Below the pieces are notes generated by a model. It saw nothing but the letters and a program-made list of their open reading frames with translations, searched no databases and was not told the DNA's origin. This document shows positions 6,784 to 14,693 of a DNA stretch of 64,000 nucleotides, piece after piece. Location of the stretch: the NCBI RefSeq assembly GCF_902729405.1, contig NZ_LR746496.1, positions 4,216,001 through 4,280,000 of the forward strand, given 5' to 3'. Position numbers and translations under genes: made by a program. Source of the stretch: Acididesulfobacillus acetoxydans (GTDB lineage Bacteria; Bacillota; Desulfitobacteriia; Desulfitobacteriales; Desulfitobacteriaceae). Within the stretch, counting starts at the first letter, position 1. The number at the start of each line of letters is the position of its first letter.

Positions 6784-7884
6784 ATGGCAGGATTAGTATT
6801 CAAAGGGGTCACAAAAAAGTATGACCAAAATGAGGTCGTGCACGATTTTAACTTGGAAATCAAGGACAAAGAATTTATGGTCTTTGTCGGTCCGTCCGGA
6901 TGCGGCAAAACCACTACTTTGCGTATGATTGCCGGCCTGGAGGAAATAACTAGCGGAGAGCTCTTTATCGGCGAGCGTCTGGTCAATGATGTTCCGCCCA
7001 AGAACCGCGATATCGCCATGGTCTTTCAGAGTTACGCTCTCTACCCTCACATGACGGTTTACGGCAATATGGCCTTTGGGCTTAAACTGCGCAAGACGCC
7101 CAAAGCCGAAATTGACCGTCGCGTACGGGAAGCCGCCCGCATCCTCGATATCGAACATCTCTTGGACCGCAAGCCTAAAGCCCTGTCCGGCGGGCAACGG
7201 CAAAGGGTGGCCCTGGGACGGGCCATAGTGCGGGAGCCTCAGGTCTTTCTGATGGACGAACCTTTGTCTAATCTGGACGCTAAACTTAGGGTGCAGATGC
7301 GGGCCGAAATTTCCAAACTGCGCCACCGCCTTCAAACCACCGTGGTCTACGTCACTCACGACCAGACCGAAGCCATGACCATGGGGGACCGGATTGTCGT
7401 CATGAAAGACGGTTTCATCCAACAGGTTGACTCTCCCATGAACCTGTACAATCACCCTAAGAACATTTTCGTGGCAGGTTTTATTGGCTCGCCTTCTATG
7501 AATTTCCTCAAGGTCAACGTCACCCTGGAGGACGGAATTCCCTATTTAAATCACGCCGAATTTCATCTGCCGGTCGGAGAGGCGCACCGTCAGACGCTTG
7601 CCCCGTTGAGCGGGAAAGAAGTTATGCTGGGCATCCGGCCGGAATTTATTAACGATGACGCCGCTTTCATGGCCGCCCATCCGGATTGGACTCTCGAGGC
7701 TAAGGTAGAAGTGGTCGAACCTATGGGGGCCGAGAATTACGTCTACTTATCTGTGGCCGACGAAAACGTGGTCGCCCGCTTTGAGGCTGCAAGCCAAGCT
7801 AAGTCCCTGCAGAACCACCGCCTAGCCTTTGACATGAATGCCATTCACTATTTTGACATCGAGACTCAGGCAGCCCTACTTTGA
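6784..7884 (+). CDS. sugar ABC transporter ATP-binding protein (MsmX/UgpC type)
   Basis: ATPase of a CUT1 carbohydrate importer, a cytoplasmic dimer that drives the permeases. The order is complete: Walker A GPSGCGKTT (about 37), Q-loop, signature LSGGQRQR (about 134), Walker B VFLMDEP, switch His in THDQTEA, then the C-terminal OB-fold regulatory domain (about 240-366). I chose ATG 6784 because GAGGAGG lies 8 bases upstream; an upstream in-frame GTG has no site. In Bacillota one MsmX-type ATPase often serves several importers; the two CUT1 systems in this window (18440-22168 and 56686-59833) lack their own ATPase, so it may energise both. Confidence 0.92.
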   Translation: MAGLVFKGVTKKYDQNEVVHDFNLEIKDKEFMVFVGPSGCGKTTTLRMIAGLEEITSGELFIGERLVNDVPPKNRDIAMVFQSYALYPHMTVYGNMAFGLKLRKTPKAEIDRRVREAARILDIEHLLDRKPKALSGGQRQRVALGRAIVREPQVFLMDEPLSNLDAKLRVQMRAEISKLRHRLQTTVVYVTHDQTEAMTMGDRIVVMKDGFIQQVDSPMNLYNHPKNIFVAGFIGSPSMNFLKVNVTLEDGIPYLNHAEFHLPVGEAHRQTLAPLSGKEVMLGIRPEFINDDAAFMAAHPDWTLEAKVEVVEPMGAENYVYLSVADENVVARFEAASQAKSLQNHRLAFDMNAIHYFDIETQAALL

Positions 7885-7912
7885 ACAACCTTTCATGACT
7901 TAAGCAGCGAAA

Positions 7913-7963
7913 GGAGGAGGACGATACCCTTTCCCGAAGAGGCGTATCGCCTGACGCTTCATG
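7913..7963 (+). promoter_or_regulatory. ribosome binding site split from its start codon by a hairpin
   Basis: GGAGGAGG (7913-7920) is 40 bases from the only usable ATG (7961) of the next gene; an in-frame TGA at 7952 bars an earlier start. Between them CGATACCC and GG-C-GTATCG (7922-7949) can form an 8-bp stem with one bulge. Folding would bring the site within about 10 bases of the ATG. Confidence 0.45.
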
Positions 7964-8815
7964 GCAAAACCAGAATTCGCCACATCCGGAAATTTTCTAG
8001 CTGAGCGGCAGGCCGACTTGTCCGGGCCGGAAGCTCACCTCTCGAACCCCGGAACCGGCCCCTCCGGACATCTTGCCGGAAGCTCTTCCACCTGGGAGTC
8101 CGTTTTGCAGCGCGCTTTTCTGGAACATTGGGATGAGACGGCTTTCACTGCGCACACGCGGGCTCTCGACCTTCCCAACCTCTCCCCGGGTGCTCGGGTT
8201 CTGGTTCGTTGTCAGACTTGGCAGCCCGACATTTCTCTGATTCTCCGGAACTTCCTGCCCCAGACGCAAGTATTTTGGGTTAATGGCCAAGAGATATTCC
8301 TTCACGCGACCCCGGAAGACGGCGTGGGTGCGACCCGAAAAAACCTCTTGCCTTGGGCCGAATCCCTCATCAGCCAGATTCATTCCATGTTGGCCGACGA
8401 ACTGGGCGTTTTGTCCTATGTATATGTAGACACGCCCCGGACCCAGGGACTCTGGAGCGGTTATTTATCTTTAGGACGGCTCGCCGCCCTGCACAGACGG
8501 TTCTTTCCCGGTGAAGCCGGACTGGCCCTGTGGCAAGCGGGGTTTGCTCAATTGTTTGACAGCCTGGCACCCGAACGCATGGAACACTACCCCCAAAATG
8601 TTTTAGGCGATAAACTCTCGCCCGAATTACGAGAGACTCTGCAAACATACTTCCGCACAGGGCTGAGTTTGACGGAAAGCGCGCGCCTTCTCTATATCCA
8701 CCGCAACACACTTATCTACAGACTGGACCGCATCACCGAGCTGACGGGCTACAACCCCAGGGAGTTCAAGCAAGCGATCACGCTTTTCCTGGCACTTTGG
8801 CTGCAAGGCACGTAA
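7961..8815 (+). CDS. PucR/CdaR-type transcriptional regulator
   Basis: A 284-residue protein whose last 60 residues form the PucR-type helix-turn-helix (TLQTYFRTGLSLTESARLL, then IHRNTLIYRLDRI and FKQAITLFLAL). The first 50 residues are low complexity (G, P, S rich). The middle region has no domain I recognise and may be the ligand-sensing part, related to GGDEF-like or CdaR central domains. It follows the sugar ABC ATPase by 76 bases in the same direction, which suggests control of sugar import. Translation may depend on the hairpin in front of its start. Effector and targets are not known. Confidence 0.82.
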   Translation: MAKPEFATSGNFLAERQADLSGPEAHLSNPGTGPSGHLAGSSSTWESVLQRAFLEHWDETAFTAHTRALDLPNLSPGARVLVRCQTWQPDISLILRNFLPQTQVFWVNGQEIFLHATPEDGVGATRKNLLPWAESLISQIHSMLADELGVLSYVYVDTPRTQGLWSGYLSLGRLAALHRRFFPGEAGLALWQAGFAQLFDSLAPERMEHYPQNVLGDKLSPELRETLQTYFRTGLSLTESARLLYIHRNTLIYRLDRITELTGYNPREFKQAITLFLALWLQGT

Positions 8816-8952
8816 TCTCACATAATCAGAAAAGCTTGCTTTTTTGAATGATTTTAAGTACAATCCCATCAAGGGGAATTGGCTTTGGCCAAATGTACTT
8901 CTTCCTCAGTGTTTTGGTTTTGCGAAGATGAGTGGGAAAGGAGCCTCGTTCA

Positions 8953-9326
8953 TGCAAACAGATGAGAACGTGACCTGCGGCAGGTGTATCTATTGCGGCG
9001 CGACCGAAAATGTTCATGCTTTCTGTAAGACCCAACACAGTGACGGCGAGGATAAGAAAGTCTGCTATTGTGTCTGCCCAGATTGTGTCGGGCATATTGA
9101 AAAGAATCTGGAACCGGACGTTCCTTGTGAGACCTGTGAAATCTGCGGGAAAGAAACCGAAGTGTTCGCTTTCTGTTCCTACGCTCCGACGGAAGAGGGG
9201 GCCCCCGAGAAAGTCTGCTACTGTGTCTGTCCGGACTGTGTGGAAAAGCTCCAGGACAAAGTCTTTGATTATTATGAGGAAGCCCTGAATCAAGGGTACA
9301 ACCCTGTTAAACCGGAAAAGAAATAA
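8953..9326 (+). CDS. cysteine-rich protein with two tandem CxxC/CYCVCPDC modules, 124 aa
   Basis: I do not recognise a named family. The protein is an internal duplication of about 45 residues. Module 1 (residues 7-55) runs CGRCIYCG...HAFC...VCYCVCPDC, and module 2 (57-110) runs CETCEICG...FAFC...VCYCVCPDC. Each has eight or more cysteines spaced as for zinc or iron-sulfur binding. Both end in an acidic helix (HIEKNLE, KLQDKVFDYYEEAL). ATG 8953 is chosen because AAAGGAG stands 9 bases before it, whereas the frame opens earlier without a site. It stands alone between the PucR-type regulator and a terminator-like hairpin. It may be a metal-binding or redox adaptor. Confidence 0.75.
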
Positions 9327-9348
9327 GGACGGAACCGAGGATTTGCGC

Positions 9349-9380
9349 AAAGGCCCACGGTGTTGTCACCATGGGCCTTT
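9349..9380 (+). terminator. stem-loop after the cysteine-rich gene
   Basis: AAAGGCCCACGGTG pairs with CACCATGGGCCTTT around a TTGT loop. The stem is strong but there is only a short T stretch (CCTTT), so termination is likely but not certain. Confidence 0.55.
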
Positions 9381-9578
9381 AGCGACGCGTTTGATCTGCC
9401 GTTCAATTCGCGAACTTCATCGGGCTCGTTCCCGGCGCTGCCTTGAGCACATCCATATAATTGAACGAGTTATTATTGTCCACGGCCGGCATCTGAATAT
9501 CAGGTTGACTGTTAATGCCGGCTGGAACATGACCGCTGCGAAGGCTCAGTAAGAGGAAGACAAGGAGGGAAAATGATC

Positions 9579-9953
9579 ATGACTGCCGCTGAGTTTCAGG
9601 AACTGATACTGCAGAAGTTTTCTACTCTCGAACAAAACATGGCCACCAAACAAGATCTATCGACTCTTGAACAAAACATGGCCACTAAACAAGATCTATC
9701 GACTCTCGAACAAAAGCTGACTCAAGTTCATGAATCACAAGTGCGTATGGAACATGAACTGACCGAAAAGATTACTGCCCTTTTTGACGCCCGGGAAGTC
9801 CAGAAAGGCATCAACGACCGCTTATTCTCCACTTTGGAGCGTATGGAGGCCAAGATTGACGCATTGCCGCCGAAGGCGCAGAGCCAGGGAGCATTGTCTT
9901 CGCGCCGAAGGCGTCGTTGTCCGATGGCAATGATAATGACGGCCAAAGGGTGA
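9579..9953 (+). CDS. small coiled-coil protein with 13-residue repeats
   Basis: A 124-residue protein, mostly predicted helix with heptad pattern. Residues about 14-45 hold two exact 13-residue repeats (STLEQNMATKQDL) and the start of a third; at DNA level this is a 39-bp tandem repeat at 9617-9705. The C-terminal 25 residues (from QSQGALSSRRRRR on) are basic, low complexity, and may be non-native sequence run on to a chance stop. AAGGAGGG lies 10 bases before ATG 9579, too close to the ATG at 9573. Similar short coiled-coil proteins are common beside phage and stress genes in Clostridia, but no function is assigned. Confidence 0.6.
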   Translation: MTAAEFQELILQKFSTLEQNMATKQDLSTLEQNMATKQDLSTLEQKLTQVHESQVRMEHELTEKITALFDAREVQKGINDRLFSTLERMEAKIDALPPKAQSQGALSSRRRRRCPMAMIMTAKG

Positions 9954-9970
9954 GTCTACCCGGCCCCTAA

Positions 9971-11263
9971 CTAAACCGCCTCGTCCTCCCCCGGATTACC
10001 CTCCCCTATTACCTTAGCGGCTTCCGCCGGCGGCAGCTGTTCTACACCTCTGAGTTTGCGCTCAATCGTGCGGGACTTGCGGGCCGCCGTTTCAATGCTA
10101 TTGCTGGCTTCCTGCAGCTTCTTGTGGGTCTTGTCCAACAGATCGCCAAATTTGCCGAACTCCGTTTTTACCGCCCCCAATAAGACCCAGACTTCGGAAG
10201 AGCGTTTCTCGATCGCCAAGGTACGGAAACCCATCTGCAGACTGTTGAGAAGGGCCAGGAGGGTCGTCGGGCCGGTGATGACCACCCGAAAATCTTTCTG
10301 CAAAGCGTCGCAGAGCCCCGGTCTGCGCAGGACTTCCGCGTACAGCCCCTCTGTCGGCAGAAACATAATCCCGAAATCCGTGGTGTTGGGCGGGTCTAAG
10401 TACTTGTCGCGGATGTCTTTCGCTTCCGCTTTGATACGGTTCTCCAGGGCCTTGCCGGACATTTCCGCTTTCATGGGGTCACCCTCGTCGAGGGCGTCCA
10501 GCAGCCTCTGATAGTCTTCTACCGGAAACTTGGCGTCGATGGGCAGCCAAATGCCCGCGGCCTCCGCCGCGTCGTGCCCGGGAAGTTTTATGGCAAATTC
10601 GACCCGCTCGCTGCTTCCCTTTTTCGTGGAAACGTTCGTCTCATACTGCTCTCGGGCCAAGACCTGTTCTAAGAGACTCGCCAACTGGATCTCGCCGAAA
10701 TTACCTCTGGCTTTGACGTTAGTCAATACCCTCTTCAGGTCCCCGACGCCGTTGGCCAGGGTCTGCATTTCGCCGAGACCTTTGTGCACCTGCTCCAGCC
10801 TTTCGCTGACCAGCTTAAAGGATTCACCCAAGCGCTGCTCCAGAGTGGCGTGGAGTTTTTCATCCACCGTGGTCCTCATTTCCTCCAGCTTCTTCGCATT
10901 ATCATCCCTCAGGAGCCCGAGCTGCTGTTCCACGGTCTCCCGCATCTTGTCCAGCCTTTGCTCATTCGACTGAGTCAATTGGTTCAATTGACGCGCAAAG
11001 ATCTCCTGTTGCGTCTGCTGCAGATTCATGACTTCCGTCATGCGGGTCAAGAGGGAATCGTTAAACCCTTTGAGGTTGTTCCCTAATTCCATCCGGTTTT
11101 GAGACATTTCCTCCCTAACCGCCTGTTCGTTGCGAATCACACTGTTTTCGAGATTTGTCAGTTTCATCCCGAGCTGCTGGCCCGCGTCTTTGCCCCGGCG
11201 GGTCAGAATAATCCACTGGGATATCAGAACTGCTGCCACAAGCAGCAATATGGCAACTTGCAT
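9971..11263 (-). CDS. rmuC: DNA recombination protein RmuC
   Basis: A 430-residue RmuC. An N-terminal membrane helix (residues 2-20, VAILLLVAAVLISQWIIL) is followed by a long coiled coil (about 30-190) and the PD-(D/E)XK-like nuclease core (about 200-370) with VKARGNFGEIQLASLLE, LPIDAKFPVEDYQRL and the GIMFLPTEGLYAEVLRR block that mark the family. It is thought to limit rearrangements at inverted repeats. The start is ATG 11263, 7 bases after AAGGAGAT; the frame extends 27 codons further without support. Transcribed alone leftward. Confidence 0.92.
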   Translation of the reverse strand: MQVAILLLVAAVLISQWIILTRRGKDAGQQLGMKLTNLENSVIRNEQAVREEMSQNRMELGNNLKGFNDSLLTRMTEVMNLQQTQQEIFARQLNQLTQSNEQRLDKMRETVEQQLGLLRDDNAKKLEEMRTTVDEKLHATLEQRLGESFKLVSERLEQVHKGLGEMQTLANGVGDLKRVLTNVKARGNFGEIQLASLLEQVLAREQYETNVSTKKGSSERVEFAIKLPGHDAAEAAGIWLPIDAKFPVEDYQRLLDALDEGDPMKAEMSGKALENRIKAEAKDIRDKYLDPPNTTDFGIMFLPTEGLYAEVLRRPGLCDALQKDFRVVITGPTTLLALLNSLQMGFRTLAIEKRSSEVWVLLGAVKTEFGKFGDLLDKTHKKLQEASNSIETAARKSRTIERKLRGVEQLPPAEAAKVIGEGNPGEDEAV

Positions 11264-11386
11264 GGTTCGATCTCCTTCCCGGTTATTATTTGGGGTGCAG
11301 GACAATCTAAACAGAAGGACTTCCGGCCGTGCTGAAGAAAGCAAAAAGTCGCAGCTTCATGATAAGCCTGCAGCGGTTCCGTAACG

Positions 11387-11602
11387 TTAGACAATACCCT
11401 CAACAACCTCGATTCCGTTCAAAGCCATGAAATAGAGGGCCATGGTGTGAGTGAGATCACCGTGATGCAGATCACTGTCAAATGTGTCCACGGCCTTGAG
11501 GGGAACCACGATCCGGCTCGTAATGTCCGGCCTGTTGAAATAGGCCTTTAAGGTCAGGCAGAATTGCATAAGGCAGATATCCGTGCAATCCCTTTTAATC
11601 TT
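11387..11602 (-). pseudogene. isochorismatase-family (nicotinamidase-like) C-terminal fragment
   Basis: Reading leftward from about 11602 the frame gives CTDICLMQFCLTLKAYFN, the catalytic-cysteine region of nicotinamidase-type cysteine hydrolases, then IVVPLKAVDTFDSDLHHGD and ALYFMALNGIEVVEGI to the stop at 11387. Only the last third of the enzyme is present; a TAA blocks the frame just upstream and there is no start or binding site, so it is a truncated remnant. It lies 27 bases after the NrtR-like fragment, so an internal deletion probably joined the two. Confidence 0.75.
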
Positions 11603-11629
11603 TAATTATTTTCTTGTTTTCATTGCGGG

Positions 11630-11747
11630 TTATAACGAAAAAGCGATGATTTCATAAACCTGTTGAAGTTCTGTCAAGGTGAAGCGTTCGGGCAGTTCGG
11701 GCATGAGGCTGAAGGGGATATCCGTGTATTCGATTTCATCCAAATCG
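11630..11747 (-). pseudogene. NUDIX/NrtR-like fragment
   Basis: Leftward frame with LDEIEYTDIPFSLMPELPE, RFTLTELQQVYEIIAFSL and stop TAA at 11630. The RFTLTELQ-VYE block is typical of NUDIX proteins of the NrtR group, which control NAD synthesis genes. Both ends are gone: on the right it is cut at 11747 by the hairpin element at 11751, and on the left it stops before the usual winged-helix half. Its neighbour is a nicotinamidase fragment, so an NAD salvage locus seems to have decayed here. Confidence 0.65.
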
Positions 11748-11750
11748 TAA

Positions 11751-11923
11751 GACTCCCACTTCTACAAGTGGGAGTGGGTCCCACGCACCCTGCTTCGGTG
11801 GGGGTAGACTCCATCCTTCGGCACAAAAGCATAATTTCACGCTCTGTGCCTACGGCGATAGTCTCCACCGGAGACTATCGCCACCGAAGACTCGATGTTC
11901 AGCTTTAGCTGAACGAGTTCACT
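11751..11923 (+). mobile_element. PATE/MITE-like element with IS200/IS605-type ends
   Basis: Starts with the stem CTCCCACTT/AAGTGGGAG (11752-11775), typical of IS605-family ends, and finishes with a full two-hairpin repeat: stem CGATAGTCTCC/GGAGACTATCG, stem GTTCAGCTTTAGCTGAAC and tail GAGTTCACT (11855-11923). There is no transposase between them. It interrupts the NrtR-like fragment. The IS605 link is an inference from hairpins and the TTCAC tail. Confidence 0.6.
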
Positions 11924-11959
11924 CCTCAGTCTTTCCAAGCCGGCATAGATGACACTAAA

Positions 11960-12976
11960 CTAGTAAATGCCTGCAATGTCGTCGATGGGAATAATTAGGC
12001 TTCCTTCAGCACTTTGGACACAAATACTCTGAAATCGTCCTGAATTTTTCGGCGCCAAATGCAGTGTACCTTTCACTGTTTTCTCTTCTTCATTCAGAAA
12101 GTACTTCACCAAACAGACCCTTTGTGATTTTATATACTGGCTGAATGGTCTGTCATAACTGCCGACCATTTGCAGAGAACTGAGGAATTTTCTTTCCTCT
12201 CCTTTGAATTCGATTTCCTTTGCTTCCGGTTGGCTGTCTATAAGTTCTCGTGCAAAATCGGATAACTGCAGGTAAATAAGGTCTGACACCCGTCCCAAAG
12301 TCTGCTGAAATATGGTATTTTCGGTGAGCAATTTCAACCCAAGGGTCAGCGCATAGATTTCGGCTGAATTTAGAGCCAGGAACACAGGGTGAATCGGTGA
12401 TTCATAGGTGTTGACTTTCCTCTTCAACTCACCGCTTATCTGAATCTTTGTCCCCATGAATTCAAAACCTTTCCGAAGAGTTTTTAAGTCTTCGCTCAGC
12501 AAACGTTCGCTAATATCGAACTTTGCCGCAATTTCCTCCCGGGTTTTGCTCCCTGAATGAAGGTATTTCAGGATTTCCAAAAGCCTGATGCTTCTGTCCT
12601 CCTGTTTGAATTTGTCGACGAAAGAAACATCGCATTCCAGATCATATTTCCGGTTGAGATGGTCGATTAAGAAGCCCAGTTTAGCCGCTTGTTTTACCTT
12701 CGCTCCCGGGTGAGAACGTATGCCGTTTTCAATCTCCGCGGTAAACTCACCCTGATTTGCCCTAATCTCCCGGAGACTGGTATCTAATATGTTCAGCCGC
12801 TTCTCTTCGCTTCCGTCTTCCGTCCCCCCGTAGTAGTTTTGAAACCAAGCGGCCATATTGTTGGCTTCACTCTCAAGCTCCCTGCGGTTCCTGCCAAACC
12901 TGTCTCTCCCGGCACCTTTCAAAAAAGCGTCACTTATGAGCTCTTTCAGCGTTATTTCTGCACCATTAACCGGCAA
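11960..12976 (-). CDS. HTH-type transcriptional regulator, WYL/DeoR-like
   Basis: A 338-residue protein. Residues about 130-185 form a winged helix (LLEILKYLHSGSKTREEIAAKFDISERLLSEDLKTL). The C-terminal third has a beta-rich region (FSQYIKSQRVCLVKYF, GTLHLAPKNSG, LIIPIDDIAGIY) that resembles a WYL-type sensing domain. The N-terminal 110 residues are unassigned. TTG 12976 is preferred since AGGAGG stands 10 bases before it. It is transcribed away from the phosphatase gene at 13117 with about 140 bases between, an arrangement seen with regulators that control the neighbouring operon. Ligand unknown. Confidence 0.65.
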   Translation of the reverse strand: MPVNGAEITLKELISDAFLKGAGRDRFGRNRRELESEANNMAAWFQNYYGGTEDGSEEKRLNILDTSLREIRANQGEFTAEIENGIRSHPGAKVKQAAKLGFLIDHLNRKYDLECDVSFVDKFKQEDRSIRLLEILKYLHSGSKTREEIAAKFDISERLLSEDLKTLRKGFEFMGTKIQISGELKRKVNTYESPIHPVFLALNSAEIYALTLGLKLLTENTIFQQTLGRVSDLIYLQLSDFARELIDSQPEAKEIEFKGEERKFLSSLQMVGSYDRPFSQYIKSQRVCLVKYFLNEEEKTVKGTLHLAPKNSGRFQSICVQSAEGSLIIPIDDIAGIY

Positions 12977-13116
12977 AACACGTCGTCCTCCTAACAAATC
13001 CGCTCCGATCCGGGCGGTTCAAACATGAAGCTCAGCTTCATTCTACTTCATCCCCAAAGACTTTACCATAAGAATATACAAAGCAGCTTTCAATAAAGGA
13101 AATGGAGTTGGATGAA

Positions 13117-13791
13117 ATGAAGACTTTCGTTATCGGAGACACACATGGATGCTTTGGCGAATTCGAAGACTTGATGACCAAACTCGGACCCAACCTCAAG
13201 AGCGACAAGCTGATCATGCTGGGCGACTATATCGACAGAGGTCCGCAGAGTTGGGAAATGCTGCAGGAAATAATCCACTTGCATGAGACGTACGGAGAAT
13301 CCCACGTCATTCTGCTGCGCGGTAACCATGAGCAAATGGCCATCGACTTTCTTCTCAGTCAAGAAAACAGTTTCCTTTTCAACGGAGGCAACGAGACCCT
13401 CACGAGCCTTAAACGCCACAACGGCAGTTTGGAACATTACCTGGATTTCTTCACAAATATGGCTTTGTACCATGAGGATGAGGATTTTATCTATGTTCAC
13501 GGGGGGATTGAGCCCGGTGTCAGCATGCCGAACCAGAAACAGGAGGTGATGCTGTGGATTCGGGATGAATTTTACGGCTATCCAAACACCACAGGGAAAA
13601 CGGTCATCTTCGGCCATACCCCTACCCTTTTTATCAATAATGGGCATACGCCCATCAGAATGCACAACAATTATGCCCTTGACACTGGGTGCGTCTACGG
13701 CGGCTGCCTCAGTGCGCTCGAAATTGACCAAGGCCAAATTTCACACGTCTATCAGATTGAGAGTAAAAGGGCCAGCTTAAGGATAGCTTGA
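13117..13791 (+). CDS. metallophosphoesterase, serine/threonine phosphatase-like (PPP/ApaH type)
   Basis: A 224-residue calcineurin-fold enzyme with two-metal site motifs GDTHG (residue 7), GDYIDRG (about 36), GNHE (about 70), and later VHGG and FGHTP. This is the set of bacterial PrpA/ApaH-like phosphatases, which act on phosphoproteins or dinucleoside polyphosphates. ATG 13117 gives the usual N-terminus MKTFVIGDTHG and has GGAG 9 bases upstream. It is followed after 15 bases by an unknown gene, so the two form an operon facing a WYL-like regulator. Local base composition is more AT-rich than the surroundings. Confidence 0.88.
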   Translation: MKTFVIGDTHGCFGEFEDLMTKLGPNLKSDKLIMLGDYIDRGPQSWEMLQEIIHLHETYGESHVILLRGNHEQMAIDFLLSQENSFLFNGGNETLTSLKRHNGSLEHYLDFFTNMALYHEDEDFIYVHGGIEPGVSMPNQKQEVMLWIRDEFYGYPNTTGKTVIFGHTPTLFINNGHTPIRMHNNYALDTGCVYGGCLSALEIDQGQISHVYQIESKRASLRIA

Positions 13792-13806
13792 AAGGAGAGA
13801 ACGCTT

Positions 13807-14481
13807 ATGTGCAACGAATTAGCGTTAAAAGACAATTACCCAACGCAATATAATCTTTTCGGAATTTATGTGGATTGGCAGATTGATAACAATTTAATCC
13901 AAGGGCTTGGTGTAGACCCGCATGGAATTACGAGTTTCAGCGACTTTATGGAAAAGAGTCGCTGGCAGATTGTAACCGTTGCCTTTGCCGGGCGGGAAAT
14001 GCTCTCCCTTAACCTAACCCTTCCGAAGTTTAGACTCTTGGAAATGCTAAAAATCAAGATACAAAAAGTGAACAAAAATAACTTGACCGTTCGGGATGCT
14101 ACGAGACTCATGGACAAGTATAAGCAGAAGTTGAGTTTACCGATATTTGATATCGTCGAGTACTATATGTCGAATATTCCTTGGAATCTTACCGATCGTT
14201 CTGTGATAAATCATCACCCCAACGTCCTCATGATCGATGAGAGCTTTTTCAATAAGCGGATTATTGTCAAGGTCATGACCAAAGACGGATATGAAAGAAT
14301 CACCAGCGCTAACGACATTTTAGACGGCAAGACCGATGAAAATGAGTGCCTTATCGATCCTACACACTATAGTGATGAAACCTCCTACGAAATGGAAAGA
14401 TACTGGTCTGATAAACTCGGAATTCCTGTGTTAGGAGAGGATGAGGAAATTGACTTCACCTATAAATATTCAAATTCCTGA
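13807..14481 (+). CDS. hypothetical protein, 224 aa, in operon with the phosphatase
   Basis: I do not recognise this family. It is soluble, with no membrane segment or signal peptide. The N-terminal part (YNLFGIYVDWQID) and the middle (LRLLEMLKIKIQKV-like helices, then IFDIVEYYMSNIPWNL) look like a mixed alpha/beta fold; the C-terminus is acidic. AAAGGAGAG stands 8 bases before ATG, and it begins 15 bases after the phosphatase stop, so the two are surely cotranscribed. The AT-rich codon use differs from the sulfite reductase and corrinoid genes, which suggests it arrived with the phosphatase and regulator as one cassette. Confidence 0.7.
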   Translation: MCNELALKDNYPTQYNLFGIYVDWQIDNNLIQGLGVDPHGITSFSDFMEKSRWQIVTVAFAGREMLSLNLTLPKFRLLEMLKIKIQKVNKNNLTVRDATRLMDKYKQKLSLPIFDIVEYYMSNIPWNLTDRSVINHHPNVLMIDESFFNKRIIVKVMTKDGYERITSANDILDGKTDENECLIDPTHYSDETSYEMERYWSDKLGIPVLGEDEEIDFTYKYSNS

Positions 14482-14550
14482 ACTTTCTTTTTCCACCTTA
14501 CGTGTAATCGTGTCGTGATTAAAAACACTGATAATTGTCGGCAAAAATTA

Positions 14551-14613
14551 CCTCCCACTGCGGGAGGCAAAAAAGACACATAATCCTATTCATCTTTAGT
14601 TAAACGAGTTCAC
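14551..14613 (+). repeat. degenerate two-hairpin repeat
   Basis: Hairpin CCTCCCA/GGGAGG, then about 20 bases later the degenerate stem CTTTAGTTAAAC and GAGTTCACTT. It matches the 3' end of the copies at 11855 and 39748. Confidence 0.55.
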
Positions 14614-14693
14614 TTCCGCCAATTCTAATAGCGATCTTCGGAAGGGGCACAGTGCATAAATATACAGGGCGCTTTTCCGATAACCCAGAGAAT

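Noticed and set aside
9343-9552. 69-codon frame after the cysteine-rich gene
   Set aside because: It starts inside a terminator-like hairpin and has no binding site or motif.
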